A DNA stretch of 42,222 nucleotides from Planctomycetia bacterium (GCA_026401075.1 JAPLNQ010000295.1:4210-46431), one strand, 5' to 3'. Shown: positions 1 through 14,888, numbered from the stretch's first letter. A program made the numbers and translations. The notes: generated from the letters alone by a model not told the origin.

Positions 1-531
1 ATGCTGGTCGATGACCTGAAGAAGCGGCTCGACAACGTGGCCGAAGTGGTCGTTGTCAGCCTCGGCAAGCTAAATGCCCAGAAAACGTCGCAACTACGAC
101 ACGCCCTCCGCAAGAAAAACATCCATCTCCAGATGGTGAAAAACAGTCTTGTCCGCAAGGCGACCCTCGATTCCCCGCTCGCCCCCGCGTTCACGAAGAC
201 CGAGGGCATGCTGGCGATTGCCTGGGGCGGCGAAGATGTCGTCGATCTCACCAAGGAACTCGACCGCCTGGCGTCCGTGAAGGACTTCGAGGGCTTTGAG
301 TGCCGGGGCGGGGCTCTCGATGGTGCCGGCCTCGATGCCGGTGACATCAAGCGGGTTGCCAAGTGGCCCACTCGGGCAGAACAACTCTCCATCCTGTCCG
401 GCCAGATCTCCGGACTGGCGTCAACGCTTTCCGGCCAGATTCTGTCTGTCGGGGGGACGATTGCCGGTCAGATTTCTTCCCGTGTCGACGATCTGGAGAA
501 GAGCTCGGACGGGGAGGCCCCGTCCGCGTGA
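1..531 (+). CDS. rplJ: 50S ribosomal protein L10, probably 5'-truncated by the window edge
   Basis: L10-like sequence (KKNIHLQMVKNSLVRKAT, LAIAWGGEDVVDL) directly upstream of rplL; the usual N-terminal MSKYVK-type residues are absent, so the true start probably lies before base 1. Confidence 0.93.
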   Translation: MLVDDLKKRLDNVAEVVVVSLGKLNAQKTSQLRHALRKKNIHLQMVKNSLVRKATLDSPLAPAFTKTEGMLAIAWGGEDVVDLTKELDRLASVKDFEGFECRGGALDGAGLDAGDIKRVAKWPTRAEQLSILSGQISGLASTLSGQILSVGGTIAGQISSRVDDLEKSSDGEAPSA

Positions 532-728
532 GAGTGGTCTCCACCGCGAATTTTTGTGGTGGTCTTCACTCGTGCAAAGTTCATGGTATGACATTAGGCC
601 TCCCTCCTCAGACGTTGAGGGTAATGGCCCCGACGCCCATACAATTCACATCACACCTGACCGGTCGTGCCAATCGACGGTCAATATTTTTGTAGAACTG
701 TTTTTTTGACAGAAAGGGATCTCGAGCG

Positions 729-1145
729 ATGGCAACGGCTGAAGCAACACGTGATTTCACCAAGGAAACGAAGGATCTCGGCGACAAGATCGTCGGCTTG
801 ACTCTGAAGGCCGCAAAGGAACTCTCCGATTACCTCGACGAGGTTCACGGCATCAAGCCGGCCGCTGGCGGCGCGATGGTCATGGCCGCTCCTGGTGGCG
901 GTGCAGGCGCTGCAGCTGAAGCTGCAGTCGAGAAGACCGAGTTCGACGTTGTTCTCGACGCCTTCGGCGACAACAAGATCGGTGTCATCAAGGTCGTGCG
1001 TGCCGCGACTGGCTTGGGCTTGAAAGAAGCCAAGGATTTGGTCGAGAGCGCCCCGGCAAAGGTCAAGGAAGGCATTTCCAAGGCCGACTCCGAGAAGCTG
1101 AAGAAGGAACTCGAGGACTCGGGCGCCAAGGTCTCGATCAAGTAA
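729..1145 (+). CDS. rplL: 50S ribosomal protein L7/L12
   Basis: Classic L7/L12 C-terminal domain ([51 protein letters not shown]) and Ala/Gly hinge. Confidence 0.98.
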   Translation: MATAEATRDFTKETKDLGDKIVGLTLKAAKELSDYLDEVHGIKPAAGGAMVMAAPGGGAGAAAEAAVEKTEFDVVLDAFGDNKIGVIKVVRAATGLGLKEAKDLVESAPAKVKEGISKADSEKLKKELEDSGAKVSIK

Positions 1146-1163
1146 AACCGCAAAAACGTGCCG

Positions 1164-1197
1164 TTGGCAGGCGGAGGCTTTTTCTTCCGCCTGCCAA
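1164..1197 (+). promoter_or_regulatory. Perfect 12-bp hairpin in the rplL-rpoB intergenic region (possible attenuator or processing site)
   Basis: ttggcaggcgga (1164-1175), loop ggctttttct, tccgcctgccaa (1186-1197); no downstream T-tract. Confidence 0.6.
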
Positions 1198-1430
1198 TTG
1201 GTATAGTATTTGCTCGTCTGTTGGCCCTGCCGTTTCTTGATCCTGCCCATCTGCCCTTCTTTGTCCTGTCGATGCCACTGCGTTCGATAGCCCCCGCTCG
1301 ATAGTGCTCGCCTTCGGGATGCGACCTTCCCGAAGGTGGCTTTCTTCGATTGGCGTGCGCTCCCCTCCGAACCAGTTGCACCGGCAGCTTCATCCACGCC
1401 CAAGAAGCCCCGTTCAGGAGCCTTTCTTCT

Positions 1431-4400
1431 ATGGCAACTCGCGCCGTCCGCCGTCTCCAGCCCACCGAGATCCGTCACTTCGGCAGCCGCCGCGCCAGCC
1501 ACGCCATTCCCGACCTGACCGAGATCCAGACGCGGTTTTACGACGCGTTTCTGCAGTACGACGTGCCGTCGAACAAGCGCAAGGATCATGGCATCGAGGG
1601 CGTGCTCCGTGAGATCTTTCCGATCGAGAGCTACGACAAGACAGTCAAGATCGAGTACCTGCGGTACGAACTTGGCAAGCCGCGATACGATCCAGATGAA
1701 TGCCGGCAGCTGCGGCTGACCTATGGCCGCCCGCTCCGGGTCTCGTTGCGGCTCACTCGCGAACAGCCCATCGAGGAAGAGGTCTATCTCGGTGACATCC
1801 CCATCATGCTGGGCGGTGGCGAGTTCATCATCAACGGTGCCGAAGCAAAACCTATAACTGTCGCATCATTCCCGAGCGTGGCAGCTGGATCGAACTCAAC
1901 GTCTCGAAAAAAGACACCCTGCAGGTACGCATCGATCAGAGCGGCAAGTTTTCCGCACTGACACTCCTGCGGGCGATGGATCCGAAATTCAGCCATGATT
2001 CCGAGATCCTTAAGCTTTTCTATAAGACCACCGTCGAAAAGGTCGCCGGCGGACGAAGCGTGCCGAAACTCGAGGGCCGCATCGCCGTCGACGACATCGT
2101 CTATCCGAAGGGCAGCGAGCGAGCGGGCGAGATCATCGTCGATGCCGGCGTCAAGATCACGCACGACATGGCCGAACTGATCTGCACCTCGGACCTCAAG
2201 GCCGTCGAGGTGATGCAGGAGCAGAAGGTGCCGCTCCTGATGCACAGTCTCAAAGAGGACTCCGACGAGTCGAAGAAACGCACCGGAGTCGCCCCGAGCC
2301 ACGAGGATGCGCTGGTGCGGATTTACCAGCGGCTCCGGCCGGGCAATCCGCCCGCCCTGGACAAGGCGAGGACGCTGTTCGACGAGAAGTTCAAAGACAC
2401 GAACCGGTATCGCCTCGGCCGCGTGGGTCGCTTCCGTATCAACCGTAAGCTCGGGCTCTCGGTGCCAGAAACCGAGATGACGCTCCGGCCGGATGACCTG
2501 ATCGCCGCGTTCAAGTACATGCTGCAGCTCAGCGAGGGCGAGGGCCAGGTGGAGGTCGATGACATCGACCACCTCGGCAACCGCCGCCTGCGCACGATCG
2601 ACGAACTCGCCAGTGATGAACTCCGCAAGGGCTTCCTGAAACTGCGCCGTACGGTGCAGGAGCGGATGAGCCTCAAGGATGTGGCCGAAATGTCGCCCCG
2701 GACGCTCATCAATCCCAAGAGCATCTCCGCTGCGATTGAATACTTCTTCGGCCGCGGCGAGCTCTCACAGGTAGTTGACCAGACGAATCCGCTTTCGATG
2801 CTCACGCACGAACGGCGACTCTCCGCGCTCGGTCCAGGCGGCTTGAACCGCAAGCGAGCGGGCTTCGAGGTGCGCGACGTGCACATCTCGCACTACGGTC
2901 GCATCTGTCCGATCGAAACGCCTGAAGGCACGAATATCGGCCTCATCTCGAGTCTCGCCATCTACTCCGGCGTCGACTCTTACGGCTTTTTGGTCACGCC
3001 GTATCGCAAGGTATCGAAGTGCAAGCTGACTGACGACGTCGTCTGGCTCCGCGCTGACGAGGAGCACGACGCCCATCTTGCGCCGGCCGACGCCACTGTC
3101 GTCGACGGCAGAATCGAGGGAGATACGATCATCGCCCGGTATCGCGGCGACTTCGTGCTCGTGCCTGCCGAGTCGATCGAATACATCGACGTGGCGCCCA
3201 GCCAGATGGTGGGCGTGTCCGCCGGCCTGATTCCGTTCCTTGAGCACGACGACGCCAACCGCGCGTTGATGGGTTCCAACATGCAGCGTCAGGCCGTGCC
3301 GTTGCTGGTGACCGAGCCGCCGATCGTGGGCACGGGGATGGAACGCGACGTGGCAGTCAATTCAGGGCTGCTCGTGCGGGCGGCCAAAAAGGGCGCCGTC
3401 ACATACGTCGACGCCGAATCGATCGAGGTGACTACGGCATCCGGATCCGTCGATGCCTACAAGCTTCGGAAATACGTCGGGCTCAATGAGCGCACGTGCC
3501 AAAACCAAAAGCCGATCGTGCAACTCGGCCAAAAGGTCGATAAGGGCGATGTGCTGGCCGACGGTGCCGCCACCTACAAGGGTGAACTGGCGCTCGGCCG
3601 CAACGTGCTGGTCGGTTTCATGGCGTGGGATGGCTTCAACTTCGAAGACGCCATCATCATCAGCGAGGAACTCGTCGAAGATGACGTCTACACCTCGATC
3701 CACATCGAGGAATACGACATCGAGATCCGCGACACCAAGCTGGGTCGCGAGGAGTTCACGCGGGACATCCCCAACGTCGGCGAGCGTGCGCTGCACAACC
3801 TTGACGAAAGTGGGATCGTCCGGATCGGCACGTATGTACGACCGGGTGACATCCTCGTCGGCAAGGTCTCCCCGAAGAGCAAGACCGAGTTGACGCCTGA
3901 AGAGAAACTCCTGCATGCCATCTTCGGCCGCGCCGGCGAGGACGTGAAGAACGACTCGCTGGAGGTGCCGTCCGGCGTCGAGGGCATCGTGATCGCTGCA
4001 GAGAAGTTCTCCCGGCGAATGAGCCTCTCCGAAGAGGAACGCCGCGAGTTTGAGAAGCAGCTCAAGGAAGCGGAAAACATAGGCAACGCACAGATCGCCG
4101 AGGTGTTTGCGGTGTTGGTCGCGGAACTGGAAAAGGTGCTGCAAAAGCCGCTCACGGCGGCCGACGGCAGCCCGCTCGTTCGCAACCAGGATCACAAGGT
4201 GGTGGCGGAGCGGGCGGCGGCTTTCAAGCTCGAAGACCTCGACATCCGCTCCCCGCAGCGCAAGGCCGACGTTGAGAAACTCCATAAGGCGATGTGGCCT
4301 GCCGTGGATGCCGCGATCGACGCTCGGGATCGCCGACTCAACAGCATGAAGCGTGGCGACGAACTGCGGCCCGGTGTGCTGCAGATGGTGAAGGTCTACG

Positions 4401-5113
4401 TTGCTGCCCGGCGTGTCATTTCAGTCGGCGACAAGATGGCCGGCCGACACGGCAACAAGGGTGTGATCGCAAAGATTCTCCCCAAGGAGGACATGCCCTT
4501 CCTGGCGGACGGAACGCCTGTGCAGATTCTTCTCAATCCTCTCGGCGTGCCCAGCCGCATGAACGTGGGCCAGATCCTGGAAACCCATCTGGGGTGGGCC
4601 GGCATGAAACTCGGCTTCCAGGCCATCACGCCGGTGTTTGATGGTGCCAGTGAAGATGACATCAACGACGTGCTGGTCAAAGCGGGCCTGCCGCGGCACG
4701 GCAAGGCCCAACTCTATGACGGCCGCACGGGCGAAAAGATGGAGCAGGAGACAACCGTCGGCTACATCTACATGCTCAAACTCCATCATCTCGTCGACGA
4801 CAAGGTGCACGCCAGATCGACGGGCCCCTACTCGCTCATCACGCAGCAACCGCTGGGTGGCAAGGCCCGATTCGGCGGTCAGCGTTTTGGCGAGATGGAA
4901 GTCTGGGCATTGGAGGCCTACGGAGCGGCCTACATCCTCCAGGAACTCCTCACCGTCAAGAGCGACGACGTCGAGGGCCGTACCAAGATCTACGAGAGCA
5001 TGGTGAAGGGCGAGAACACGCTCGAGGCTGGCACACCTGCCAGCTTCGACGTGCTGACCAACGAGATTCGTGGCCTGGCCCTCAACATGCAACTGGAAAA
5101 ACGGCGGGTGTGA
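1431..5113 (+). pseudogene. rpoB: RNA polymerase beta subunit, interrupted in this sequence (N-terminal part 1431 to about 1844 in one frame, remainder from about 1844 to 5113 in another)
   Basis: N-terminal fragment ends ...[18 protein letters not shown] in the 1350-1961 ORF. The other frame resumes as [50 protein letters not shown] and continues to 5113. The conserved RVxVSQLHRSPGV block between them is missing. Most likely a local assembly or sequencing deletion rather than a true pseudogene. Confidence 0.93.
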
Positions 5114-5190
5114 GGGCCGCCGGGTAGCGGTAGCGGCGGTGAGATACGTTGATTGATCGACACGACTGACTGATTCCAAGGAGCATCCAC

Positions 5191-9531
<4,341 letters not shown>

Positions 9532-9602
9532 CAACCCGGGCATTTGGCCGGCCGGCTCAGCGCAGGCCGGACAAAGCTCGTTCCTGGCGTTTTGACCGTC
9601 AT

Positions 9603-9641
9603 AAACAGCACGTGCCACCATCCTGGTGGGATGCTGTTTTT
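9603..9641 (+). terminator. Rho-independent terminator after rpoC
   Basis: aacagca/tgctgtt outer stem and ccacca-tcc-tggtgg inner stem, followed by a T-run. Confidence 0.75.
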
Positions 9642-9743
9642 GATCCGGAGAGACGGCCGAAGTACGGTAGAGGGTAGGAATCCGTCAGTCGTCGTGCACG
9701 ACGTCGGAACTGCGTTCTCCCCCGCCTCGCCGGAAGCCTCCTC

Positions 9744-10664
9744 ATGCTGCGATCGAAACGACTCCGCCCGTTATGCCTGCCGTTGATGACGGGGCTGTTG
9801 GCCTGCACGCTGCTCGGCAGTTGTGCCGAAACCGTACTGGCACAGCCATACAATCCGTATGCCGACGGTCACGATGATCTGGCTCCCGTTGCCGCCGATG
9901 GCACCCTGCGCTGGGGGCCGTTCTACAAGTCCGCTGCCATCCAAAAGACCTACGAACGACTCTGGAATCTGGGGGCCTGCCGGGGCACGAACAAGGCCAT
10001 CACCGTGCCTGTTGAACGCAACAAAATGATGATCGATAATCTGCCGGAGGAGTCGTTCACAGGCCGGGTCCGGGCAACGGCCGGCTCGCTGTCAGGCGGC
10101 ATGGTGGCCTTCACCGAGGGCGCCACCGTCGATCACTCCTCGGCCGTGCTGATCGCACAACTGCACCCAGCGGGTGTCACCCAGATGCAGGTGGGAGGCA
10201 GCACGTCATTGGCAGCCATCAAACCTGGCATGACGGTTCGCCTGCGGACGGAGGTGAACGACAAGGGCAGGGCTGCGGAACCAATTCGGGCCATCGAGAT
10301 CGTCACTCCCCCACGCGACTTCACACCCGATGCGGTGCGTTCGCACCAGTTCGACACCGTCGTTGGGACGGTGGTCCAGGCTCGCAACAAGCTGCTGATC
10401 GTCAAGGTCGATGCCGGCAAAATTCGCCGCCTCACCCTGCCACTTGCGGATGACGCGGTGGTGATGGTCGTCGACGCGGAACAGATCGACCTCATTGCTC
10501 CGGGCGATGAGGTCGAAGTCACTGGCCGTCGCTGGAGCGGTGAGGGGGCCATGGGAGCGGGTACGGTCTTCACATCTCGTATCGTCGTGACCAAGGCACC
10601 GCTTCAGCCGAAAGGCCCCGTACAGCCCGGCCCAAACGAGGTCGGTGCCAAGCCGGGGCTGTGA
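9744..10664 (+). CDS. Hypothetical secreted/lipoprotein-like protein
   Basis: N-terminal hydrophobic signal (LPLMTGLLACTLLGSCAETVLA); no recognised domain. Confidence 0.75.
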   Translation: MLRSKRLRPLCLPLMTGLLACTLLGSCAETVLAQPYNPYADGHDDLAPVAADGTLRWGPFYKSAAIQKTYERLWNLGACRGTNKAITVPVERNKMMIDNLPEESFTGRVRATAGSLSGGMVAFTEGATVDHSSAVLIAQLHPAGVTQMQVGGSTSLAAIKPGMTVRLRTEVNDKGRAAEPIRAIEIVTPPRDFTPDAVRSHQFDTVVGTVVQARNKLLIVKVDAGKIRRLTLPLADDAVVMVVDAEQIDLIAPGDEVEVTGRRWSGEGAMGAGTVFTSRIVVTKAPLQPKGPVQPGPNEVGAKPGL

Positions 10665-10807
10665 GTCATGACAGCCTGCGTTGCCCTTTTGCCGCCCCGC
10701 TGGAATCCGGCCTGTCAAAACCGGTAGATTGTTGAGAGGCGTCACCGGCACGGCGCCCACTCGGCAATGGCGCCGCGGAGTGTGTCGTATCGTGCGGATC
10801 GAGCCTG

Positions 10808-11710
10808 ATGGCGGCCTCGGAAAGATGGATCGTGAGCGACGACCACCGGCTGTCCGTGGGGCAGCTGGCGGCGACGACGCTCCGCAGGCGATTTGATGCC
10901 GTCTGGACGAAACTCCAGGCAACTTGTGACATGCCCGACCATACCGAGCATGTTCATCAACTGCGCGTTGCCACACGCCGCACCCTGGCCGCATTCGATG
11001 CTTTCCACGCCGTGATACCGGCGAGACGTCGTGCTTGGTTCGAAAAACGTCTCCGCAGGCTGCGACGCACCGCGGGCGAGGCACGCGACCTTGACGTGCT
11101 CACCGATCGCCTGGCAAACGACGCGGCACGTGCGCGCAATCGGCTGGTCGCGATGCTCTCCAAACAGCGGCGCAAGTCGCGGGCGCCCATTCGCGCCCTG
11201 CTCGAAGACCTCGTGGATGCGGATTGGTGCTGCCGTGTCGACCGACTGCTCAATGATGTCCACGTCCGGCGGCGGCGGTCTGACTTTCGGTCCTATGCGA
11301 GGCGGCACTTCAAACCCATGATCGCGGCGTTCTTCGCAAAGGCCGACCACAAACTGCATGACGACGCCAAGATCCACGCGCTCCGCATCGAGGGCAAGAA
11401 GCTTCGTTACGCGCTGGAAATTTTTGCGCCGGCCTTGCCTTCCCATGCACGAGCCAGGTGCCAAGGGTCGCTCGAGCGGCTCCAGAAGACACTCGGAGAT
11501 TTCACCGACCACGCAGCTGCGGCCGATCGCTTCGGGCGTTGGGCGCGGAGCGCGGATGCGGGTCCCAATCGCGACATGCTCGTCTCGCTGCGTGAAGACG
11601 AGAGCCGGCAGGCCGACATTGCCCGCAAGGCTTTTTCAAAATGGTGGAATCCATCGAGACGCCGATCACTCCGTCGTCGCTTCGCACGCACCATGCGGCG
11701 TTCCGCATGA
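10808..11710 (+). CDS. CHAD domain-containing protein
   Basis: HVHQLRVATRRTLAAFDAF ... RLRRLRRTAGEARDLDVLTDRL and KIHALRIEGKKLRYALE are typical CHAD motifs. Confidence 0.9.
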   Translation: MAASERWIVSDDHRLSVGQLAATTLRRRFDAVWTKLQATCDMPDHTEHVHQLRVATRRTLAAFDAFHAVIPARRRAWFEKRLRRLRRTAGEARDLDVLTDRLANDAARARNRLVAMLSKQRRKSRAPIRALLEDLVDADWCCRVDRLLNDVHVRRRRSDFRSYARRHFKPMIAAFFAKADHKLHDDAKIHALRIEGKKLRYALEIFAPALPSHARARCQGSLERLQKTLGDFTDHAAAADRFGRWARSADAGPNRDMLVSLREDESRQADIARKAFSKWWNPSRRRSLRRRFARTMRRSA

Positions 11711-12864
11711 CCCCTTCTTTGCCACCCGCCAGATCTTCATCGGGCCGCACACCCACGCGACGCCTGCCACCCGTGGCCATGCAGATCGGGATCGCCCTGG
11801 CGGCAGCGGCACTCGTGTGGTCGATCGGTTCGCTCGCGCTCGACCGTGCCGGCGCAAAGCCGGGAACAGCCCTCCGGGGATTTCAGCCGACCGCAGCCAA
11901 CACGCAGCCGCCTCCGCGGGAGTCGCCGCCGGGCATGGTCTGGATTCCAGGAGGCGAGTTCTCCATGGGTTGTGCCGATCCTCGCGACCAGCCTTTCGGC
12001 GGACCCGATGCGATGCGCGACGGGCGTCCGATCCACCGAGCGTACGTCGATGGCCTGTGGATGGACCGCACCGAGGTGACGAACGACCGCTTCGCTGAAT
12101 TCGTCGCTGCGACAGACTACGTCACCGTGGCGGAGCGACCGCCCAGGCAGGAGGACTTCCCCGGCGCGCCGCCCGAAAATCTCGTGCCCGGTTCGCTCGT
12201 ATTCACGCCACCACCAGGCCCCGTCCCGCTGACCAACCATTACGTCTGGTGGAACTACGTCGCGGGCGCGGAATGGCGGCATCCCACCGGCCCAGACAGT
12301 TCGATCGCGGGCCGTGGCGATGATCCCGTGGTGCAGGTTGCCCACGAGGATGCGGCTGCCTTCGCAGCGTGGGCCGGCAAGCGGCTCCCGACGGAAACCG
12401 AGTGGGAATTTGCGGCCCGGGGCGGACTCGCGGGCAACCTCTATCCCTGGGGCAATGAATTCCGGCCAGCCGGCCAATTCATGGCCAACACCTGGCAGGG
12501 GAGGTTTCCAGGGGAGAACACCGCCGCCGATGGCCATGCCGCCGCCGCGCCGGCCGGAAGGTTTCCCGCCAACGCCTACGGGCTGCACGACATGTCGGGG
12601 AACGTCTGGGAATGGTGTGCCGATTGGTACCGCCACGACGCGTATGCCACGGCGCTCGCCGCGGGAAAGCCCGAACGGAATCCGGCCGGCCCGGCCGACA
12701 GCTTCGACCCGCAGGAGCCACACGAGAAGAAACGTGTCCTCCGCGGCGGCTCGTTTCTCTGCTCCGATCAATACTGCGCCCGCTACATCGTGGGCACCCG
12801 CGGCAAGGGCGAGCCCTCCAGCGGCTGCAACCACATCGGCTTCCGGTGCGTGAAGTCGCGGTAG
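11707..12864 (+). CDS. Formylglycine-generating enzyme (SUMF1/FGE family), membrane-anchored or secreted
   Basis: PPGMVWIPGGEFSMGC, DRTEVTNDRFAEFV, SGNVWEWCADWY, RVLRGGSFLCSDQYCARY...IGFRCVK; ATGA start/stop overlap with the CHAD gene. Confidence 0.93.
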   Translation: MTPSLPPARSSSGRTPTRRLPPVAMQIGIALAAAALVWSIGSLALDRAGAKPGTALRGFQPTAANTQPPPRESPPGMVWIPGGEFSMGCADPRDQPFGGPDAMRDGRPIHRAYVDGLWMDRTEVTNDRFAEFVAATDYVTVAERPPRQEDFPGAPPENLVPGSLVFTPPPGPVPLTNHYVWWNYVAGAEWRHPTGPDSSIAGRGDDPVVQVAHEDAAAFAAWAGKRLPTETEWEFAARGGLAGNLYPWGNEFRPAGQFMANTWQGRFPGENTAADGHAAAAPAGRFPANAYGLHDMSGNVWEWCADWYRHDAYATALAAGKPERNPAGPADSFDPQEPHEKKRVLRGGSFLCSDQYCARYIVGTRGKGEPSSGCNHIGFRCVKSR

Positions 12865-12889
12865 CGTCATGGTGCTGCGCCGCCGGGGA

Positions 12890-13030
12890 CAGTTCGGGGC
12901 TGCCCATGCCCCGTCGCCGGACGTTCGCTTTCGTCTCCTGCCTTCGCTCACTCGATGCTGACTGCGCTCCGGCATCCTGCCTGCGCTGGTCAGCAACGCC
13001 GGCTCTCGGGGCATGGGCAGCCCCGAACTG
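12890..13030. repeat. 141-bp intergenic element bounded by perfect 23-bp inverted repeats
   Basis: cagttcggggctgcccatgcccc (12890-12912) is the exact reverse complement of ggggcatgggcagccccgaactg (13008-13030). Confidence 0.85.
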
Positions 13031-13066
13031 ATGTGGAGACGTCGCTGGGAGACTCGCCCAACGGCC

Positions 13067-14836
13067 TCACCGCTTCATCAATTTGCGGAGGCCGGCGAGG
13101 GTTCGGCTGTTGGCGACGTCACCGGCCTCGAGGCCGGCGCGACGGGCTTGGAGTACGCCGCACCGCATCACGTCCAGGCCTCGCGTCGAGTGTGCATCGG
13201 TGGAGATCACGATCTTCACGCCCGCCTTTTTCGCCGCAGCCGCGTGGTGGTCGTTGAGATCGAGCCGCCAGGGATTGGCATTTATCTCCAGAAATGTTCC
13301 CGTTCGCGCAGCGGCGGCGATCACCGCCTCGATATCGACGTCGTACGGCGGACGCCTATTGAGCAACCGACCGGTGGGATGACCGATCACACTCACGTGT
13401 GGATTCTCGATCGCTTCGATGATCCGGGCAGTGATCCGCTCCCGCGGCTGGTTCTGGCCGTAATGCAGGCTGGCCACGACCCAGTCGGCCTTCTCCAGCA
13501 CGTCATCGGGCAGATCGAGGCCTCCCTTCTCGAGCATGTCGACCTCGATCCCCTTCCACACCACGATCGGCGGCCGGCCATCCTCGGCTAGGGACTCATT
13601 GAGCCGGTCGATCTCGTCCCATTGCTTCAAGAGTCTGTGCTTGTCGAGGCCTCGGGCCATGGTCACACGCTGGCCATGGTCGGTGATCGCGATGTACTGG
13701 AGCCCGCGGGCAACAGCCGCGCGGACCATCTCCGCGAGCGTGTCCTCGCCATCGGTTGCGGTGGTGTGCATGTGAAGATCACCGCGAATATCGGCCAGCT
13801 CCACCAGCTCGGGCAGCTCGCCCCGCTCGGCCATCACAATTTCGTTGCGGTCCTCGCGAAGCTCCGGCGGCACCCATGGCAGTCCCACCGCTCCATAGAC
13901 AGCCTGCTCGGTATCGCCGGCAACGCACACTCCCTTCGCGGACTTTGCATCATTCTTGTCTTCGGTGCCGAGTTCATAGACACCGTATTCGTTGATCGTC
14001 AGCCCTCGCTCCCGCGCCCAAGACCGCAACCGCACGTTGTGCTCCTTCGATCCGGTGAAATACTGGAGCGCCGCCCCAAACGATCCATGCTCCACGACCC
14101 GCAGGTCGATCTGCACGCCCCGGGGGCCCCGCACGCTCGTTTTCGTATCCCCACGAAGCAACACCGCCGACGTCTCCTTCCAGGCGTGCAGCCTGTCCAT
14201 GACGGCGGCGGAATCATCGCTGTCGACGACGAGATCAAGATCGCCCACCGTCTCCCGTCCCCGCCGCCAGCTACCGGCACCCTCGATCTGGCGAACGTGC
14301 GGACACCCACGCATCCAGCCGAGCAAGTCCTGCACGATCGCATCGGCCTCCTGCCACAACAGCCTGGCGTGATCCGGATTCTTGGCGAAGGCAATGTTGT
14401 CGAGAATCATCGTCTGGGTCTTCGCGCCAAAACCCTTCACCTGCTCCACCCGCCCCTCGCGGCAGGCCTGCTCAAGTGAATCGAGCGAATCGATGCCCAA
14501 CTGGTCGACGAGTAGCTTCACCTTCTTGGGGCCAAGTCCGGGCACCCGCATGATGTCAAATACCGCCGCCGGAACAGCCTTTCGCAGTTCGGCCAGCAGC
14601 GGCAATTCGCCCGTGTCCAGCAGCGAGCCGATCTTTTCCGCGAGATCCGTGCCGATGCCATCGATATCGGTCAGGAAGCGTCCCGCATTGGCCCGCACGG
14701 CGGCCAGCGACTCGACCATGCCTCCTATCGTGCGGGCCGCGTTGCGGTAGGCCCGCACGCGGAACACGTTGCCACCCTGGTACTCCAGCAGATCGGCGAT
14801 GTGGTCGAACGTGGCGGCAATATCGGCATTCGTCAC
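13067..14836 (-). CDS. polX: DNA polymerase/3'-5' exonuclease PolX (X-family polymerase + PHP domain)
   Basis: HhH motifs (VPGLGPKKVKLL), nucleotidyltransferase GDLDLVVDS, PHP motif DLHMHTTATDGEDTLAEMVRAA, ITDHGQ. Confidence 0.96.
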   Translation of the reverse strand: MTNADIAATFDHIADLLEYQGGNVFRVRAYRNAARTIGGMVESLAAVRANAGRFLTDIDGIGTDLAEKIGSLLDTGELPLLAELRKAVPAAVFDIMRVPGLGPKKVKLLVDQLGIDSLDSLEQACREGRVEQVKGFGAKTQTMILDNIAFAKNPDHARLLWQEADAIVQDLLGWMRGCPHVRQIEGAGSWRRGRETVGDLDLVVDSDDSAAVMDRLHAWKETSAVLLRGDTKTSVRGPRGVQIDLRVVEHGSFGAALQYFTGSKEHNVRLRSWARERGLTINEYGVYELGTEDKNDAKSAKGVCVAGDTEQAVYGAVGLPWVPPELREDRNEIVMAERGELPELVELADIRGDLHMHTTATDGEDTLAEMVRAAVARGLQYIAITDHGQRVTMARGLDKHRLLKQWDEIDRLNESLAEDGRPPIVVWKGIEVDMLEKGGLDLPDDVLEKADWVVASLHYGQNQPRERITARIIEAIENPHVSVIGHPTGRLLNRRPPYDVDIEAVIAAAARTGTFLEINANPWRLDLNDHHAAAAKKAGVKIVISTDAHSTRGLDVMRCGVLQARRAGLEAGDVANSRTLAGLRKLMKR

Positions 14837-14847
14837 GGCATGCCTCA

Positions 14848-14888
14848 GAACGTTGAACCCGGAACGTTGACCCCGGAACGATCGGCCC
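14848..14888. repeat. Short tandem repeats upstream of polX
   Basis: gaacgttgaacccg, gaacgttgaccccg, then the degenerate gaacgatcggccc. Confidence 0.6.

Noticed and set aside
1840-1860. Programmed ribosomal frameshift in rpoB
   Set aside because: Conserved residues between the two frames are absent, not merely shifted, so frameshifting could not restore a functional beta subunit.
1350-1961. Separate 203-aa protein at 1350-1961
   Set aside because: It is the N-terminal part of RpoB (start 1431) followed by out-of-frame translation after the junction at about 1844.
11737-13014. 425-aa antisense ORF opposite the FGE gene
   Set aside because: FGE frame carries all family motifs; the antisense is a composition artefact and also runs through the intergenic inverted-repeat element.
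13083-14750. Multiple + strand ORFs opposite polX
   Set aside because: PolX motifs are intact on the minus strand; opposing frames lack recognisable domains.
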